In this document: positions 1-8,220 of the stretch, piece by piece
How the letters are laid out: every line of letters starts with the position of its first letter
Numbering within the stretch: position 1 is the first letter of the stretch
Origin: Salinisphaeraceae bacterium UBA4764
Lineage (GTDB): Bacteria > Pseudomonadota > Gammaproteobacteria > Nevskiales > Salinisphaeraceae
Assembly: GCA_002403445.1 (NCBI GenBank)
Contig: DHHU01000033.1
Location: 41,775 to 59,550 of the forward strand
DNA: 17,776 bases
Direction: 5' to 3'
Notes under the pieces: model-generated
Database searches by the model: none
What the model was told of the DNA's origin: nothing
Seen by the model: the letters and a program-made list of their open reading frames with translations, nothing else
Made by a program: the position numbers and the translations under genes

Positions 1-255
1 CAGTTGCTCAGCAACGCGCAGCATCATGCCGACGATATAATCGACCACGCCCGAAGCGAGGCGCGCGACGAGAACGCTCGCATTCTTGCCGCCGCCCATG
101 AGGAAGTTGATCAAGCAGTACTGGCGGCCAAGGAACAACTCCGGCGAGAGGTTGGCGAGATTGCAGTGTCGGGAGCCGAACGCATACTCAAACGTGAAGT
201 TGACGCTAAGGCACATAACGACATCATCAATGACCTTGTCGCGGAGATTGAATAA
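1..255 (+). CDS. atpF: F1Fo ATP synthase subunit b, C-terminal part (5' end outside window)
   Basis: Open from the first base to TAA at 253-255, giving 84 residues. This is the C-terminal half of subunit b, the peripheral stalk that links the membrane a/c-ring sector to the F1 head; E. coli b is 156 residues. The sequence is a charged, Ala-rich helix without Pro or Gly clusters (DDIIDHARSEARDENARILA near the start), as expected for the dimerising and delta-binding part of the stalk. The N-terminal membrane helix would lie upstream of the window. Family assignment rests mainly on context: atpH starts 2 nt after its stop, and the b-delta-alpha-gamma-beta-epsilon order is the standard bacterial one. 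The ttg at 4-6 is an internal codon, not a start. Confidence 0.93.
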   Translation, partial: QLLSNAQHHADDIIDHARSEARDENARILAAAHEEVDQAVLAAKEQLRREVGEIAVSGAERILKREVDAKAHNDIINDLVAEIE

Positions 256-257
256 CA

Positions 258-806
258 GTGGCCGAGGCAGCAACGATTGCACGTCCCTATGCCGAGGCAA
301 TCTTCTCGCTGGCCAAGGGCGAAGATGCGTTGTCGGAATGGTCGGATGCCATTAACGCCATCGCTTCAGTTGTGCAGAATGCCGACGGGGCCGAACTGAT
401 CAACGATCCGTTGGTGAATGCCAAGACCCGCGCCGAGACAATTATCGGTGTGGCTACCGACGACCTAGGGCCCGAAGCATCCAATTTGGTTCGGCTTTTG
501 GCTGAAAAATCGCGGCTGGGAGTGGCGCCGGAGATTGCATCGGCTTACGACGCGCTTTGCGCCGCCGAGCAAAATACGCTCGATGTCGATGTCACTACGG
601 CAATAGGCCTGAACGACGAGCAGACAACTCGATTGAAGACCGCGTTGCAAAACAGACTGAACAAGACAATCCGCCTGCATGTCACCGAAGACGAGAACGT
701 GCTGGGTGGCGCCGTCATCAAGGCGGGTGATCTGGTGTTTGATCACACTGTCTCTGGTCAGTTGGAACGTCTGCACCAAAAAATGGCGCACAGTAGCCGT
801 GCTTGA
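258..806 (+). CDS. atpH: F1Fo ATP synthase subunit delta
   Basis: 182 residues (E. coli delta is 177). Delta sits on top of F1 and ties the alpha subunits to the b stalk (OSCP family). The N-terminal helical domain begins with the family pattern ARPYAEAIFSLA. The C-terminal domain carries the conserved stretch ENVLGGAVIKAGDLVFDHTV followed by a GQLERLHQKM tail, close to the E. coli pattern of I-G-G-x-x-I-R-x-G-D-x-V-I-D. The GTG start at 258 lies 2 nt after the atpF stop, so translation is probably coupled; no strong separate Shine-Dalgarno is needed or seen. A 60-nt gap separates it from atpA. Confidence 0.96.
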   Translation: MAEAATIARPYAEAIFSLAKGEDALSEWSDAINAIASVVQNADGAELINDPLVNAKTRAETIIGVATDDLGPEASNLVRLLAEKSRLGVAPEIASAYDALCAAEQNTLDVDVTTAIGLNDEQTTRLKTALQNRLNKTIRLHVTEDENVLGGAVIKAGDLVFDHTVSGQLERLHQKMAHSSRA

Positions 807-851
807 TGAAATGCGGGTGCGGGCGCCCGGTGCGACCGACAAAGACAAAAT

Positions 852-859
852 GAGAGGGA
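852..859 (+). promoter_or_regulatory. Ribosome binding site of atpA
   Basis: GAGAGGGA lies 7 nt upstream of the ATG at 867. It supports this start and is the clearest Shine-Dalgarno sequence in the operon. Confidence 0.7.
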
Positions 860-866
860 CCGATCA

Positions 867-2408
867 ATGAAGCTCAACCCGGACGAAATCTCGGGGCTGA
901 TTCGAGAGCGGATCGAACATTTCGATACAGAAACCGAATCACGTAATATCGGCACAGTCGTCAGCCTGGCGGACGGCATTGCCCGTATCCACGGTTTGGG
1001 GAACGCCATTCAGGGTGAAATGCTCGAATTCCCAGGCGAAACATACGGTCTTGCGCTCAATTTGGAACGCGACACCGTGGGTGCTGTTCTCATGGGGGAA
1101 TACACCCATATCGCCGAAGGTGCCGAAGTCAAAACAACCGGTCGAGTGCTGGAGGTTCCTGTTGGCCAGGATTTGCTGGGTCGCGTTGTCGATCCGCTTG
1201 GTAGTCCAATCGACGGGCGTGGCGAGATCAAGGCTAGTGGCCATGAACCGATCGAAAAAGTCGCTCCTGGCGTGATCGCACGTCAAGGCGTCGATCAACC
1301 TTTGCAGACCGGCATTAAATCGATCGACGCTATGGTGCCGATTGGGCGTGGCCAGCGCGAGTTGATCATTGGTGACCGTCAAACCGGTAAAACAGCAATC
1401 GCTATTGATACCATCATTAATCAAAAGCATAGCGGCGTTAAATGTATTTACGTTGCGATTGGGCAAAAGAACTCTTCGATCGCTACGGTCACCCGAAAAC
1501 TCGAAGAGCATGGTTGCCTCGAGAACACCATTATCGTGGCAGCTAGTGCGTCGTTGCCGCCCGCGCTGCAATACATCGCGCCGTATGCCGGATGTACGAT
1601 GGGCGAGTATTTCCGTGATCGGGGTGAAGATGCTCTGATCATCTACGATGACCTCTCCAAGCAGGCAGTTGCCTACCGGCAAGTCTCGTTGTTGCTTCGT
1701 CGACCACCTGGTCGTGAAGCCTATCCGGGGGACGTGTTCTATCTCCACTCACGCCTGCTCGAGCGTGCTTCACGCATCAACGCCGATGAAGTCGAGGAGC
1801 GGACTAATGGTGAGGTCAAGGGTCAGACCGGTTCGCTAACGGCACTGCCAATCATCGAAACACAGGCTGGTGATGTCTCGGCGTTCGTGCCGACCAACGT
1901 GATCTCGATTACCGACGGTCAGATTTATCTGGAATCCGACCTGTTTAACGCCGGAACACGGCCCGCTGTCAACGCGGGCTTGTCGGTGTCTCGTGTGGGT
2001 GGTTCGGCACAGACCAAGATCATCAAAAAACTTGGGGGCGGTGTGCGTCTTGCGCTGGCTCAATACCGGGAACTCGCCGCGTTTTCCCAATTCGCGTCAG
2101 ACCTGGATGCTGCCACACGTAAGCAGTTGGAACATGGTGAGCGCGTCATGCAACTGATGATTCAAAAACAATATGCCCCTTTGTCAGTCGCATTGACCGC
2201 AACATCTCTTTTTGCGGCCGAGAAAGGCTATCTAGAGGACGTGAACGCCGAAGACATTACTCAGTTCGAAGCCTCGTTACACGATTACATGCAGCGTAAC
2301 CAACAGGCCTTGTTGGACAAAATTAATGAAGAAGGCGACTACAGTGACGAGATTCAATCCTCTCTTGACGAAGCCTTGTCGCATTTCAAGCAGAATCACA
2401 CTTGGTAA
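867..2408 (+). CDS. atpA: F1Fo ATP synthase subunit alpha
   Basis: 513 residues, the same length as E. coli alpha. This is the non-catalytic nucleotide-binding subunit of the F1 hexamer. The N-terminal beta-barrel domain is followed by the nucleotide-binding domain, with Walker A GDRQTGKT at residues 169-176. The VSRVGGSAQ segment carries the arginine finger R376, which reaches into the neighbouring catalytic site. The C-terminal helical domain ends LSHFKQNHTW. The ATG start at 867 has a good Shine-Dalgarno and gives the exact family N-terminus (MKLNPDEISGLIRERIEHFD). Nothing is truncated or missing. A long antisense open frame inside the gene is a by-product of codon bias. Confidence 0.99.
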   Translation: MKLNPDEISGLIRERIEHFDTETESRNIGTVVSLADGIARIHGLGNAIQGEMLEFPGETYGLALNLERDTVGAVLMGEYTHIAEGAEVKTTGRVLEVPVGQDLLGRVVDPLGSPIDGRGEIKASGHEPIEKVAPGVIARQGVDQPLQTGIKSIDAMVPIGRGQRELIIGDRQTGKTAIAIDTIINQKHSGVKCIYVAIGQKNSSIATVTRKLEEHGCLENTIIVAASASLPPALQYIAPYAGCTMGEYFRDRGEDALIIYDDLSKQAVAYRQVSLLLRRPPGREAYPGDVFYLHSRLLERASRINADEVEERTNGEVKGQTGSLTALPIIETQAGDVSAFVPTNVISITDGQIYLESDLFNAGTRPAVNAGLSVSRVGGSAQTKIIKKLGGGVRLALAQYRELAAFSQFASDLDAATRKQLEHGERVMQLMIQKQYAPLSVALTATSLFAAEKGYLEDVNAEDITQFEASLHDYMQRNQQALLDKINEEGDYSDEIQSSLDEALSHFKQNHTW

Positions 2409-2486
2409 GCGCCGTATGCAAATAAGCCAGATTTGCCCAACGACAATAAGCGGTGTGCCAAGTACGCAGCCTGACGGGATTGAATA

Positions 2487-3350
2487 ATGGCAGGTGCCAA
2501 AGAAACCAAGGCCAAAATCAAAAGCGTTCAAAACACGCAAAAGATTACGCGCGCCATGGAAATGGTGGCCGCATCAAAGATGCGGCGTGCTCAGGATCGG
2601 CTGGAGGTTGCACGTCCCTATTCCGAAAAAATTCGGCGAACAATTCAGCACATGACCCACGCCAATCTGGGCAGCAATAATCATTCGTTCTTGATGGAGC
2701 GCCAGGTTCGACGGGTGGCGATTCTCGTGATTGCTACCGACCGGGGGCTGTGCGGTGGTCTCAACATCAACCTGTTCCGCCGTGTGCTTTCGGAAATGCG
2801 GGCATGGGAGGAGCAGGACGTCGGTGTCGATTTGCTCTGCTTTGGTCACAAGAGTGTCAACTTTTTTCGCCGGTTCAGGGAGTTAAAAGCCAATGTCACC
2901 GACCTTGGTGACCGACCCCAACTCAACGATCTCGTTGGCACAGTTAAAGTGGCATTGGATGACTATCGTGAAGAGGCTATCGACCGCGTCTATCTGGCCA
3001 GTAACGAATTCGTCAATACCATGACTCAGACGCCAAGCATAATGCAGGTGTTGCCTGCGGTTAGCGGTAGCGAAGAAGATGTTCCGGACGATTGGGACTA
3101 TATCTACGAACCCGATCCCGAAAGCTTGCTGGAGGACTTTCTGGTGCGTTATGTCGAGGCGCAGATCTATCAAGGCGCCGTAGAAAATGTGGCTTGCGAG
3201 ATGGCCGCGCGCATGGTCGCGATGAAAGCTGCATCCGACAACGCTGGTGAAATCATCGACGATCTGCAACTGGAATACAACAAGCAGCGCCAAGCGCAGA
3301 TCACCCAAGAACTTTCGGAAATCGTGGCCGGTGCGGCCGCCGTTTCTTAA
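2487..3350 (+). CDS. atpG: F1Fo ATP synthase subunit gamma
   Basis: 287 residues, the same length as E. coli gamma. Gamma is the central rotor shaft that couples c-ring rotation to catalysis in the three beta subunits. The N-terminal helix carries the hallmark KIKSVQNTQKITRAMEMVAA (residues 10-29). The DRGLCGGLN motif lies in the Rossmann-like middle domain. The C-terminal helix ends in the family pattern NKQRQAQITQELSEIVAGAA. The ATG at 2487 follows a 78-nt spacer after atpA, with only a weak GACGGGA-like ribosome site. It lies between atpA and atpD as usual. Confidence 0.98.
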   Translation: MAGAKETKAKIKSVQNTQKITRAMEMVAASKMRRAQDRLEVARPYSEKIRRTIQHMTHANLGSNNHSFLMERQVRRVAILVIATDRGLCGGLNINLFRRVLSEMRAWEEQDVGVDLLCFGHKSVNFFRRFRELKANVTDLGDRPQLNDLVGTVKVALDDYREEAIDRVYLASNEFVNTMTQTPSIMQVLPAVSGSEEDVPDDWDYIYEPDPESLLEDFLVRYVEAQIYQGAVENVACEMAARMVAMKAASDNAGEIIDDLQLEYNKQRQAQITQELSEIVAGAAAVS

Positions 3351-3401
3351 TAAAACCGAGTATTGCCCCGACAGTGGCCCAGGAAACAGGAATGACGATC
3401 C

Positions 3402-4796
3402 ATGAGTAGCGGAAAAGTCGTACAAATCATCGGTCCGGTAGTCGACGTCCAATTCGACCGTGAATCACTGCCAAGCATTCACGACGCGCTGGTTGTAACC
3501 GAGCGGGACTTGACGCTGGAAGTCGAGCAACAGTTGGGCGATGGCGTGGTGCGCTGTATTGCCATGGGCGTGACTGAAGGCATGGCACGCGGCGAAGCAG
3601 TCCATAACACGGGCGAGTCGATCTCAGTGCCGGTTGGCGAGGCCACGCTAGGTCGTATCGCCGATGTCTTGGGCCGACCGATAGACAAACTGGGAGAAAT
3701 CAAAACTGAACATACCGCGCCAATCCATCGTGAAGCGCCCACATTCGAGGAGCAGGCCGGTAGCCAAGAATTGCTGGAAACTGGCATTAAGGTCATCGAC
3801 CTGCTCTGTCCGTTCGCCAAAGGCGGCAAAGTCGGCCTGTTCGGTGGTGCCGGTGTCGGCAAGACCGTCAACATGATGGAGTTGATTCGCAATATCGCAG
3901 CTGAGCATTCGGGTTATTCAGTGTTTGCCGGGGTCGGCGAGCGCACCCGCGAAGGTAACGATTTCTATCACGAGATGCAGGAGTCGCAAGTTATCGATAA
4001 AGTTTCTCTGGTTTACGGCCAGATGAACGAGCCGCCCGGCAACCGGCTCCGGGTTGCGCTTACCGGCTTGACCATGGCCGAGTTCTTTCGTGACGAAGGC
4101 CGTGATGTGTTGTTGTTCATCGACAACATTTACCGTTATACACTGGCCGGCACAGAAGTTTCGGCGCTTCTGGGTCGAATGCCGTCAGCGGTTGGCTATC
4201 AGCCGACGCTAGCTGAGGAAATGGGGTTGCTGCAGGAGCGGATTACCTCTACGACGACTGGATCCATTACGTCTGTTCAAGCGGTTTATGTGCCGGCGGA
4301 CGACCTCACTGATCCCGCACCTGCCACCGTATTCGCACACCTAGACGCCACTGTGGTACTGGCACGATCGATCGCCGAACGCGGAATCTATCCCGCGGTC
4401 GATCCATTGGATTCGACTTCTCGTCAACTGGATCCCAACGTAGTTGGTAACGAGCATTATCAATGCGCGCGCGACGTGCAAAAAACCTTGCAGCGCTATC
4501 GCGAACTCAAGGATATCATCGCGATTCTCGGCATGGATGAACTATCCGAGGAAGACAAGCTTTCAGTCAATCGTGCCCGCAAGATCGAGCGTTTCCTTTC
4601 ACAGCCGTTTTATGTTGCCGAAGTGTTCACAGGCTCGCCCGGAAAATATGTGTCGTTAGAGGAAACCGTACGTGGTTTTCGCGGCATCGTTGACGGCGAA
4701 TATGACCACATGCCGGAACAAGCCTTTTATATGTGCGGCACCATTGATGAAGCGGTGGAAAAATATAAGGGCATGGAAAAGGAAGCAGCGGCCTAA
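3402..4796 (+). CDS. atpD: F1Fo ATP synthase subunit beta
   Basis: 464 residues (E. coli beta is 460). This is the catalytic subunit that makes ATP from ADP and phosphate. Walker A GGAGVGKT is at residues 148-155. The catalytic glutamate is E180 in GERTREGND. The DELSEED lever, which contacts gamma, is present intact, and the FIDNIYRYTLAGTEVSALLG stretch is a near match to E. coli. The start at 3402 is preceded by CAGGAA at 3387-3392, 9 nt upstream. All catalytic residues I can check are present, so this should be a working enzyme. Confidence 0.99.
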   Translation: MSSGKVVQIIGPVVDVQFDRESLPSIHDALVVTERDLTLEVEQQLGDGVVRCIAMGVTEGMARGEAVHNTGESISVPVGEATLGRIADVLGRPIDKLGEIKTEHTAPIHREAPTFEEQAGSQELLETGIKVIDLLCPFAKGGKVGLFGGAGVGKTVNMMELIRNIAAEHSGYSVFAGVGERTREGNDFYHEMQESQVIDKVSLVYGQMNEPPGNRLRVALTGLTMAEFFRDEGRDVLLFIDNIYRYTLAGTEVSALLGRMPSAVGYQPTLAEEMGLLQERITSTTTGSITSVQAVYVPADDLTDPAPATVFAHLDATVVLARSIAERGIYPAVDPLDSTSRQLDPNVVGNEHYQCARDVQKTLQRYRELKDIIAILGMDELSEEDKLSVNRARKIERFLSQPFYVAEVFTGSPGKYVSLEETVRGFRGIVDGEYDHMPEQAFYMCGTIDEAVEKYKGMEKEAAA

Positions 4797-4825
4797 ATTC
4801 TGCTGCAGGCCATGGAGCCCGGCAT

Positions 4826-5242
4826 ATGAGTAGTATTCAGGTTGATATCGTTTCCGCCGAAGGCCAGATTTTTGCCGGTGAGGCGAGTGTCTTGTTCGTC
4901 GAAGCGGTTGAAGGCGATATGGCTATCATGCCGCGTCACGCGCCATTGTTAACCAAGATTCGCCCGGGGCCAGTACGTTTGCGCCATGAGAATGCCGAGG
5001 AACAACAGATTTTCGTCTCCGGTGGTTTGTTGGAGGTGCAGCCCAAGTTGGTTACTGTTCTGGCCGACACCGCCGAGCGGATAGAGGAAATTGACGAAGC
5101 CGAGGCCGAAAAAGCCAAGGAACGTGCCGAAGCCGCAGTGAGCAATGCCGACCAAGATTCGGACATACAACGAGCCCAAGCCGAATTAACCGAAGCCGCC
5201 GCACGGCTGCAGATGGTCAAGCAGTGGCGCAATCGTCGATAG
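4826..5242 (+). CDS. atpC: F1Fo ATP synthase subunit epsilon
   Basis: 138 residues (E. coli epsilon is 139). It binds the foot of gamma and the c-ring and can inhibit ATP hydrolysis through its C-terminal helices. The N-terminal beta sandwich includes VDIVSAEGQIFAGEA and the motif GDMAIMPRHAPLLTKIRPG. The C-terminal helical hairpin is Glu- and Ala-rich. The ATG at 4826 lies 29 nt after the atpD stop, with GGAG at 4814-4817. It is the last recognisable gene of the atp operon here; glmU, the usual next gene in many gammaproteobacteria, is absent. I see no clear intrinsic terminator just after it. Confidence 0.97.
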   Translation: MSSIQVDIVSAEGQIFAGEASVLFVEAVEGDMAIMPRHAPLLTKIRPGPVRLRHENAEEQQIFVSGGLLEVQPKLVTVLADTAERIEEIDEAEAEKAKERAEAAVSNADQDSDIQRAQAELTEAAARLQMVKQWRNRR

Positions 5243-5731
5243 CCGATCATTGTTCCCAGGCAGAACAAATAGCGCATCGACTTAACGAGTTTTGTTGAAC
5301 GACTGCAATGGGTCGTCTATTACTCGAACATTGTGTTTTCGGTACAAACCCGGTACATGCCCTTGGGCACTCGCAGTGTGTAGTTTGCGTTCCACCACCG
5401 GCCTCGGAAATTGCCGTTGAACGGGCCGAGCCGTCGCTCCGTGTCGCCAACGACCGATTCATCTTATTCATAAAATGGCCAAAGGGCTCAGGCCTTCCGC
5501 TGGCGGTCGAATAGCCATGACACCACTGCGATGCTGGAATATATCTGTCATCGCACGTTTGATGGCCCAAGATTCAAAGCAGTTTCTTGAACTATTAGCC
5601 GATTAAAAACGCTTGACCTGCTTGAATGGCTAGTGGGCGTGTTGAAAACCATAAAGCTCAGTGAGCATGGGTTATTGTATAGTCGATCCTATGAATGCCA
5701 TGTTACCTATTGCTTGAATTATAAAGCTTTC
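5243..5731. other. Gene-poor stretch between atpC and mltF
   Basis: About 490 bp in which I recognise no gene. A + strand open frame at 5308-5514 (68 codons) and - strand stop-free stretches over the same bases have no family pattern, no good ribosome site and no convincing codon bias. One - strand frame reads WWNANYTLRVPKGMYRV, which looks protein-like but matches nothing I know. No strong terminator for the atp operon and no confident promoter for mltF can be pointed to. A TATAGT hexamer at 5678-5683 could be a -10 box but has no matching -35. The stretch may be the remains of a lost gene. Confidence 0.5.
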
Positions 5732-7141
5732 GTGCAGTCGATCCGGTTGCTGCCTGTGCTGCTTGTTGGCATGTGGGCATTAGCCGGCTGTGGCAATGGC
5801 AATCACTCGGGTAACGGCTCGCACTCGAAGGCCAGCGCTGAATCGGGCTCCCAGCCGGTACACAAGAAGCGGGATATCCGGACGATCAAGAAATCCGGGG
5901 TACTCCGTGTCGTGACACGTAATGCTCCGACCAGCTATTACATAGGCAAGCGCCAGCAAGCCCAAGGGTTCGAGGTAGGCTTAGTGCGAGCGTTTGCCCA
6001 ATCGATCGGCGTCAAACCCAAGTTCATCGTCGAGAATTCGATCCACGATGTATTGGCGGCACTGGCCAACGGACAGGGGGATTTGGCTGCGGCCGGCCTG
6101 ACCGAAACCCAATCTCGGCGTCTGCGATTCGCGTTTGGCGCGTCCTATCAAACCATTCGTCAGCGGGTCGTGTGTAGCCGTGAAGGCCAGCAGCCGGAGG
6201 ACGTCAAGGCTTTAAACGGCGTTGGGTTAACCGTGATCGGTGACAGCAGCTATGTTGAACAACTCGAAAAACTCAAAAAAAACGACCCAAAGCTGACTTG
6301 GAAGACCAACGATAAAGTGGGCACTGAAGCGCTATTGCGCAAAGTCTGGAAACAAAAACTCGACTGCACGGTCGCTGATTCCAACATTGTGGCCGTTAAT
6401 CAGCGCTACTACCCGTCGCTCGTGCCCATGTTCAATCTGAGCCCACCCGAACACTTGGCCTGGGCGATGCCGCACGATGCCCTAGGTCTTAAGAGCGCGA
6501 TAGCGACTTGGTTGCAAAAATTCAAGGGGAGTGGGCGTCTGGCCGCACTCCACAAAAAGTACTACGCTTTTTTTCCCAAGTTCAATTATCTCAATACCAA
6601 CGCCCTGGTGCAGCGAATCAACAGCCGATTGCCGAAATATAAACAGTATTTCGAGAAGGCAGCCAAACAACACGATGTGCCGCCGCTGTTACTGGCCGCG
6701 CAGGGGTATCAGGAATCGCAGTGGAACCCCAATGCCAAGAGTCCGACCGGCGTCCGCGGCATCATGATGCTGACGCGTTCCACGGCGAAATCCCTGGGCG
6801 TGCATAACCGCCTCAATCCGTGGCAAAGCATCCAGGGTGGTGCCAAATACCTGGCGAAATTGGAAGCTAGGTTCGATTCCGACATCGACGCTTCCGATCG
6901 CGCTGATCTAGCGCTCGCCGCTTATAATCTCGGGTATTCCCACGTGCGCGACGCCCAGCGCCTGGCGAAGCGATTGGGCAAAAATCCGCATGTTTGGTCC
7001 AATGTCCAATCTGTACTGCCGTTGCTGGCCCAGAAACGCTATTACAAGAAGCTCAAATATGGTTTTGCGCAAGGTGGTTCACCCGTTATTTATGTCCGAC
7101 GGATTCGCAACGATGCCGATATCATCAAGGCACATCAGTGA
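5732..7141 (+). CDS. mltF: Membrane-bound lytic murein transglycosylase F (lipoprotein)
   Basis: About 469 residues from the GTG at 5732 (E. coli MltF is 518). It cleaves the glycan strands of peptidoglycan to 1,6-anhydromuropeptides in the periplasm. A lipoprotein signal ends WALAGC. Next comes a solute-binding-like (SBP_bac_3) domain, roughly residues 50-290, starting GVLRVVTRNAPTSYY. The C-terminal SLT domain has YQESQWNP, with the catalytic glutamate at about residue 328, then SPTGVRGIMMLT and ALAAYNLGYSH. The frame is open upstream to 5633, but the extra residues do not fit a signal peptide. TTG at 5714 is an alternative start that adds a lysine to the n-region; neither start has a clear Shine-Dalgarno. 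Monocistronic by spacing. Confidence 0.93.
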   Translation: MQSIRLLPVLLVGMWALAGCGNGNHSGNGSHSKASAESGSQPVHKKRDIRTIKKSGVLRVVTRNAPTSYYIGKRQQAQGFEVGLVRAFAQSIGVKPKFIVENSIHDVLAALANGQGDLAAAGLTETQSRRLRFAFGASYQTIRQRVVCSREGQQPEDVKALNGVGLTVIGDSSYVEQLEKLKKNDPKLTWKTNDKVGTEALLRKVWKQKLDCTVADSNIVAVNQRYYPSLVPMFNLSPPEHLAWAMPHDALGLKSAIATWLQKFKGSGRLAALHKKYYAFFPKFNYLNTNALVQRINSRLPKYKQYFEKAAKQHDVPPLLLAAQGYQESQWNPNAKSPTGVRGIMMLTRSTAKSLGVHNRLNPWQSIQGGAKYLAKLEARFDSDIDASDRADLALAAYNLGYSHVRDAQRLAKRLGKNPHVWSNVQSVLPLLAQKRYYKKLKYGFAQGGSPVIYVRRIRNDADIIKAHQ

Positions 7142-7210
7142 CTCCGTACCGCGGTGTCAAAGCTCAAACTATGCTCAAGAAACCCGGGGTAGGGCGAGTG
7201 GCGTATCAAT

Positions 7211-7242
7211 AGCACGGCTCGGCGTAGTCGGGTGCTCGTCTT
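7211..7242 (+). terminator. Possible weak intrinsic terminator after mltF
   Basis: AGCACGGCT (7211-7219) pairs with AGTC (7226-7229) and GTGCT (7232-7236), with two bulged G bases and one G-U pair around a CGGCGT loop. The trailing CGTCTT is a poor U-tract, so function is uncertain. Confidence 0.3.
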
Positions 7243-7384
7243 AATGGCAATAAGCGATCACCGATTGAGCGACAAGCTCATCACACACCGTCTGAACCGG
7301 GTTCCGTGTGCGACCCGATACGCAGTGTGCCTGAGCAACTGCGGCGATGCTTGCGTTTGATACAATTCCGATTCAATTATTGCG

Positions 7385-7416
7385 GCTGAGATTACTGTTT
7401 TTAGAGTGATCTCGGC
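7385..7416. repeat. 12-bp stem hairpin upstream of the DoxX gene
   Basis: GCTGAGATTACT (7385-7396) and AGTGATCTCGGC (7405-7416) pair along 12 bp, two of them G-U pairs when read on the + strand, around the 8-nt loop GTTTTTAG. There is no U-tract on either side, so it is not a standard terminator. It lies about 100 nt upstream of the DoxX-like gene and could be in its leader. Confidence 0.55.
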
Positions 7417-7519
7417 AGCAATCCCTATATCCGGCCTGAACCAGCACCCTCTAAACCGATCCTAGAAAGGCACTTTGCATGTGGGGCGTTAATCCGTCAC
7501 ACATAACCCTAGGCTTCCA

Positions 7520-7945
7520 ATGACCTCATTCAAAAACCTAGCGAATCGCGATGTCGTATTACTGGTCGCGCGCTGTCTGATCGTGTTGCTGTTCGTCTTG
7601 TTTGGATGGCAAAAATTCAGTGGTTTCCCGAGTGCGGTTGGGTATATGGCAGGCCAAGGCTTGCCGCTTCCGGCGGTGGCTGCGGGTATCGCCGTGGCCA
7701 TGGAGTTTTTTGTCGGCATCACAATAGCTATCGGACTGGCGACGCGGCCCTTGGCGTTGCTGCTTGCGGTCTACACCTTGGCCACTGCGTTTATAGCTCA
7801 CCATTATTGGACGATGAGCGGATCCGCCCATTTCGAAGCCGAAATTAACTTCTACAAGAACATCAGTATCATCGGGGGACTGCTCGCAATTTATGCCACT
7901 GGTGCCGGCCGCTACTCGGTTGACAAAATGTTGGGACGGCTCTGA
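7520..7945 (+). CDS. DoxX-family inner membrane protein
   Basis: 141 residues, the usual size for the family. Four membrane helices can be seen, at about residues 12-33, 51-73, 76-96 and 113-129. Family patterns are ARCLIVLLFVLFGWQKFSGF near the start, with the characteristic F-x-x-x-G-x-x-K-F, then AMEFFVGITIAIGLATRPLA. The C-terminal part EINFYKNISIIGGLLAIYA matches the usual F-x-K-N-x-x-x-x-G-G. DoxX proteins have been linked to thiosulfate:quinone oxidoreductase in archaea and to oxidative-stress membrane complexes in mycobacteria, but most bacterial members have no proven role, so I assign none. The ATG at 7520 has only a weak CTAGG ribosome site. No neighbour suggests a pathway. Confidence 0.88.
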   Translation: MTSFKNLANRDVVLLVARCLIVLLFVLFGWQKFSGFPSAVGYMAGQGLPLPAVAAGIAVAMEFFVGITIAIGLATRPLALLLAVYTLATAFIAHHYWTMSGSAHFEAEINFYKNISIIGGLLAIYATGAGRYSVDKMLGRL

Positions 7946-7966
7946 TCGTTCGGAGCGACCGTTTTT
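7946..7966 (+). terminator. Possible short intrinsic terminator at the DoxX stop
   Basis: Immediately after the TGA, TCGTT (7946-7950) pairs with AGCGA (7954-7958) around CGG, and five T bases follow at 7962-7966 after a CCG spacer. The stem is short, so efficiency would be low. Confidence 0.3.
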
Positions 7967-8117
7967 CGACAAGGAAGCAACCCGTGCAAGCCACTGTGAT
8001 TGGTTCCGTGTCGATAATGCATGAATGTCAGTGGCGCGCCATGCTGAGACGGTGCCTAGAATCCGGGGGGACTATGTACCGGAGGTTAGCCAGACCAGAT
8101 CAATGCTATCGGCAGAC

Positions 8118-8154
8118 GGCTGGAGCAAATACAGCCAGCCTCGGCAGGTTTTTT
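8118..8154 (+). terminator. Terminator-like hairpins with T-tract
   Basis: GGCTGG (8118-8123) pairs with CCAGCC (8135-8140). An alternative small stem, AGCCT (8137-8141) with AGGTT (8146-8150), sits directly on a run of six T bases (8149-8154). The two stems share bases and are mutually exclusive, as in an attenuator, but no leader peptide or regulated gene lies downstream on this strand. Confidence 0.35.
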
Positions 8155-8220
8155 GCGACTTCGATTGGCGATACCGTAGAATTAATCGGCTTATCGCTGA
8201 ATAAGACGCCGTGATGTCTA

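Larger units (their letters stand above)
7142..7519. other. Intergenic stretch between mltF and the DoxX gene
   Basis: About 380 bp without a recognisable gene; only short open frames (under about 40 codons) occur. It holds a weak terminator-like hairpin shortly after mltF (7211-7236) and a longer hairpin at 7385-7416, both listed separately. TACAAT at 7361-7366 resembles a -10 box but has no good -35 at the right distance. Confidence 0.6.

Noticed and set aside
939..1748. 269-codon open frame antisense to atpA
   Set aside because: atpA is fully conserved on the other strand; the antisense protein has no family pattern and arises from codon bias.
5633..5731. Upstream extension of MltF to the GTG at 5633
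   Set aside because: It would place about 35 polar residues before the lipoprotein signal; the signal peptide fits only from 5714 or 5732.
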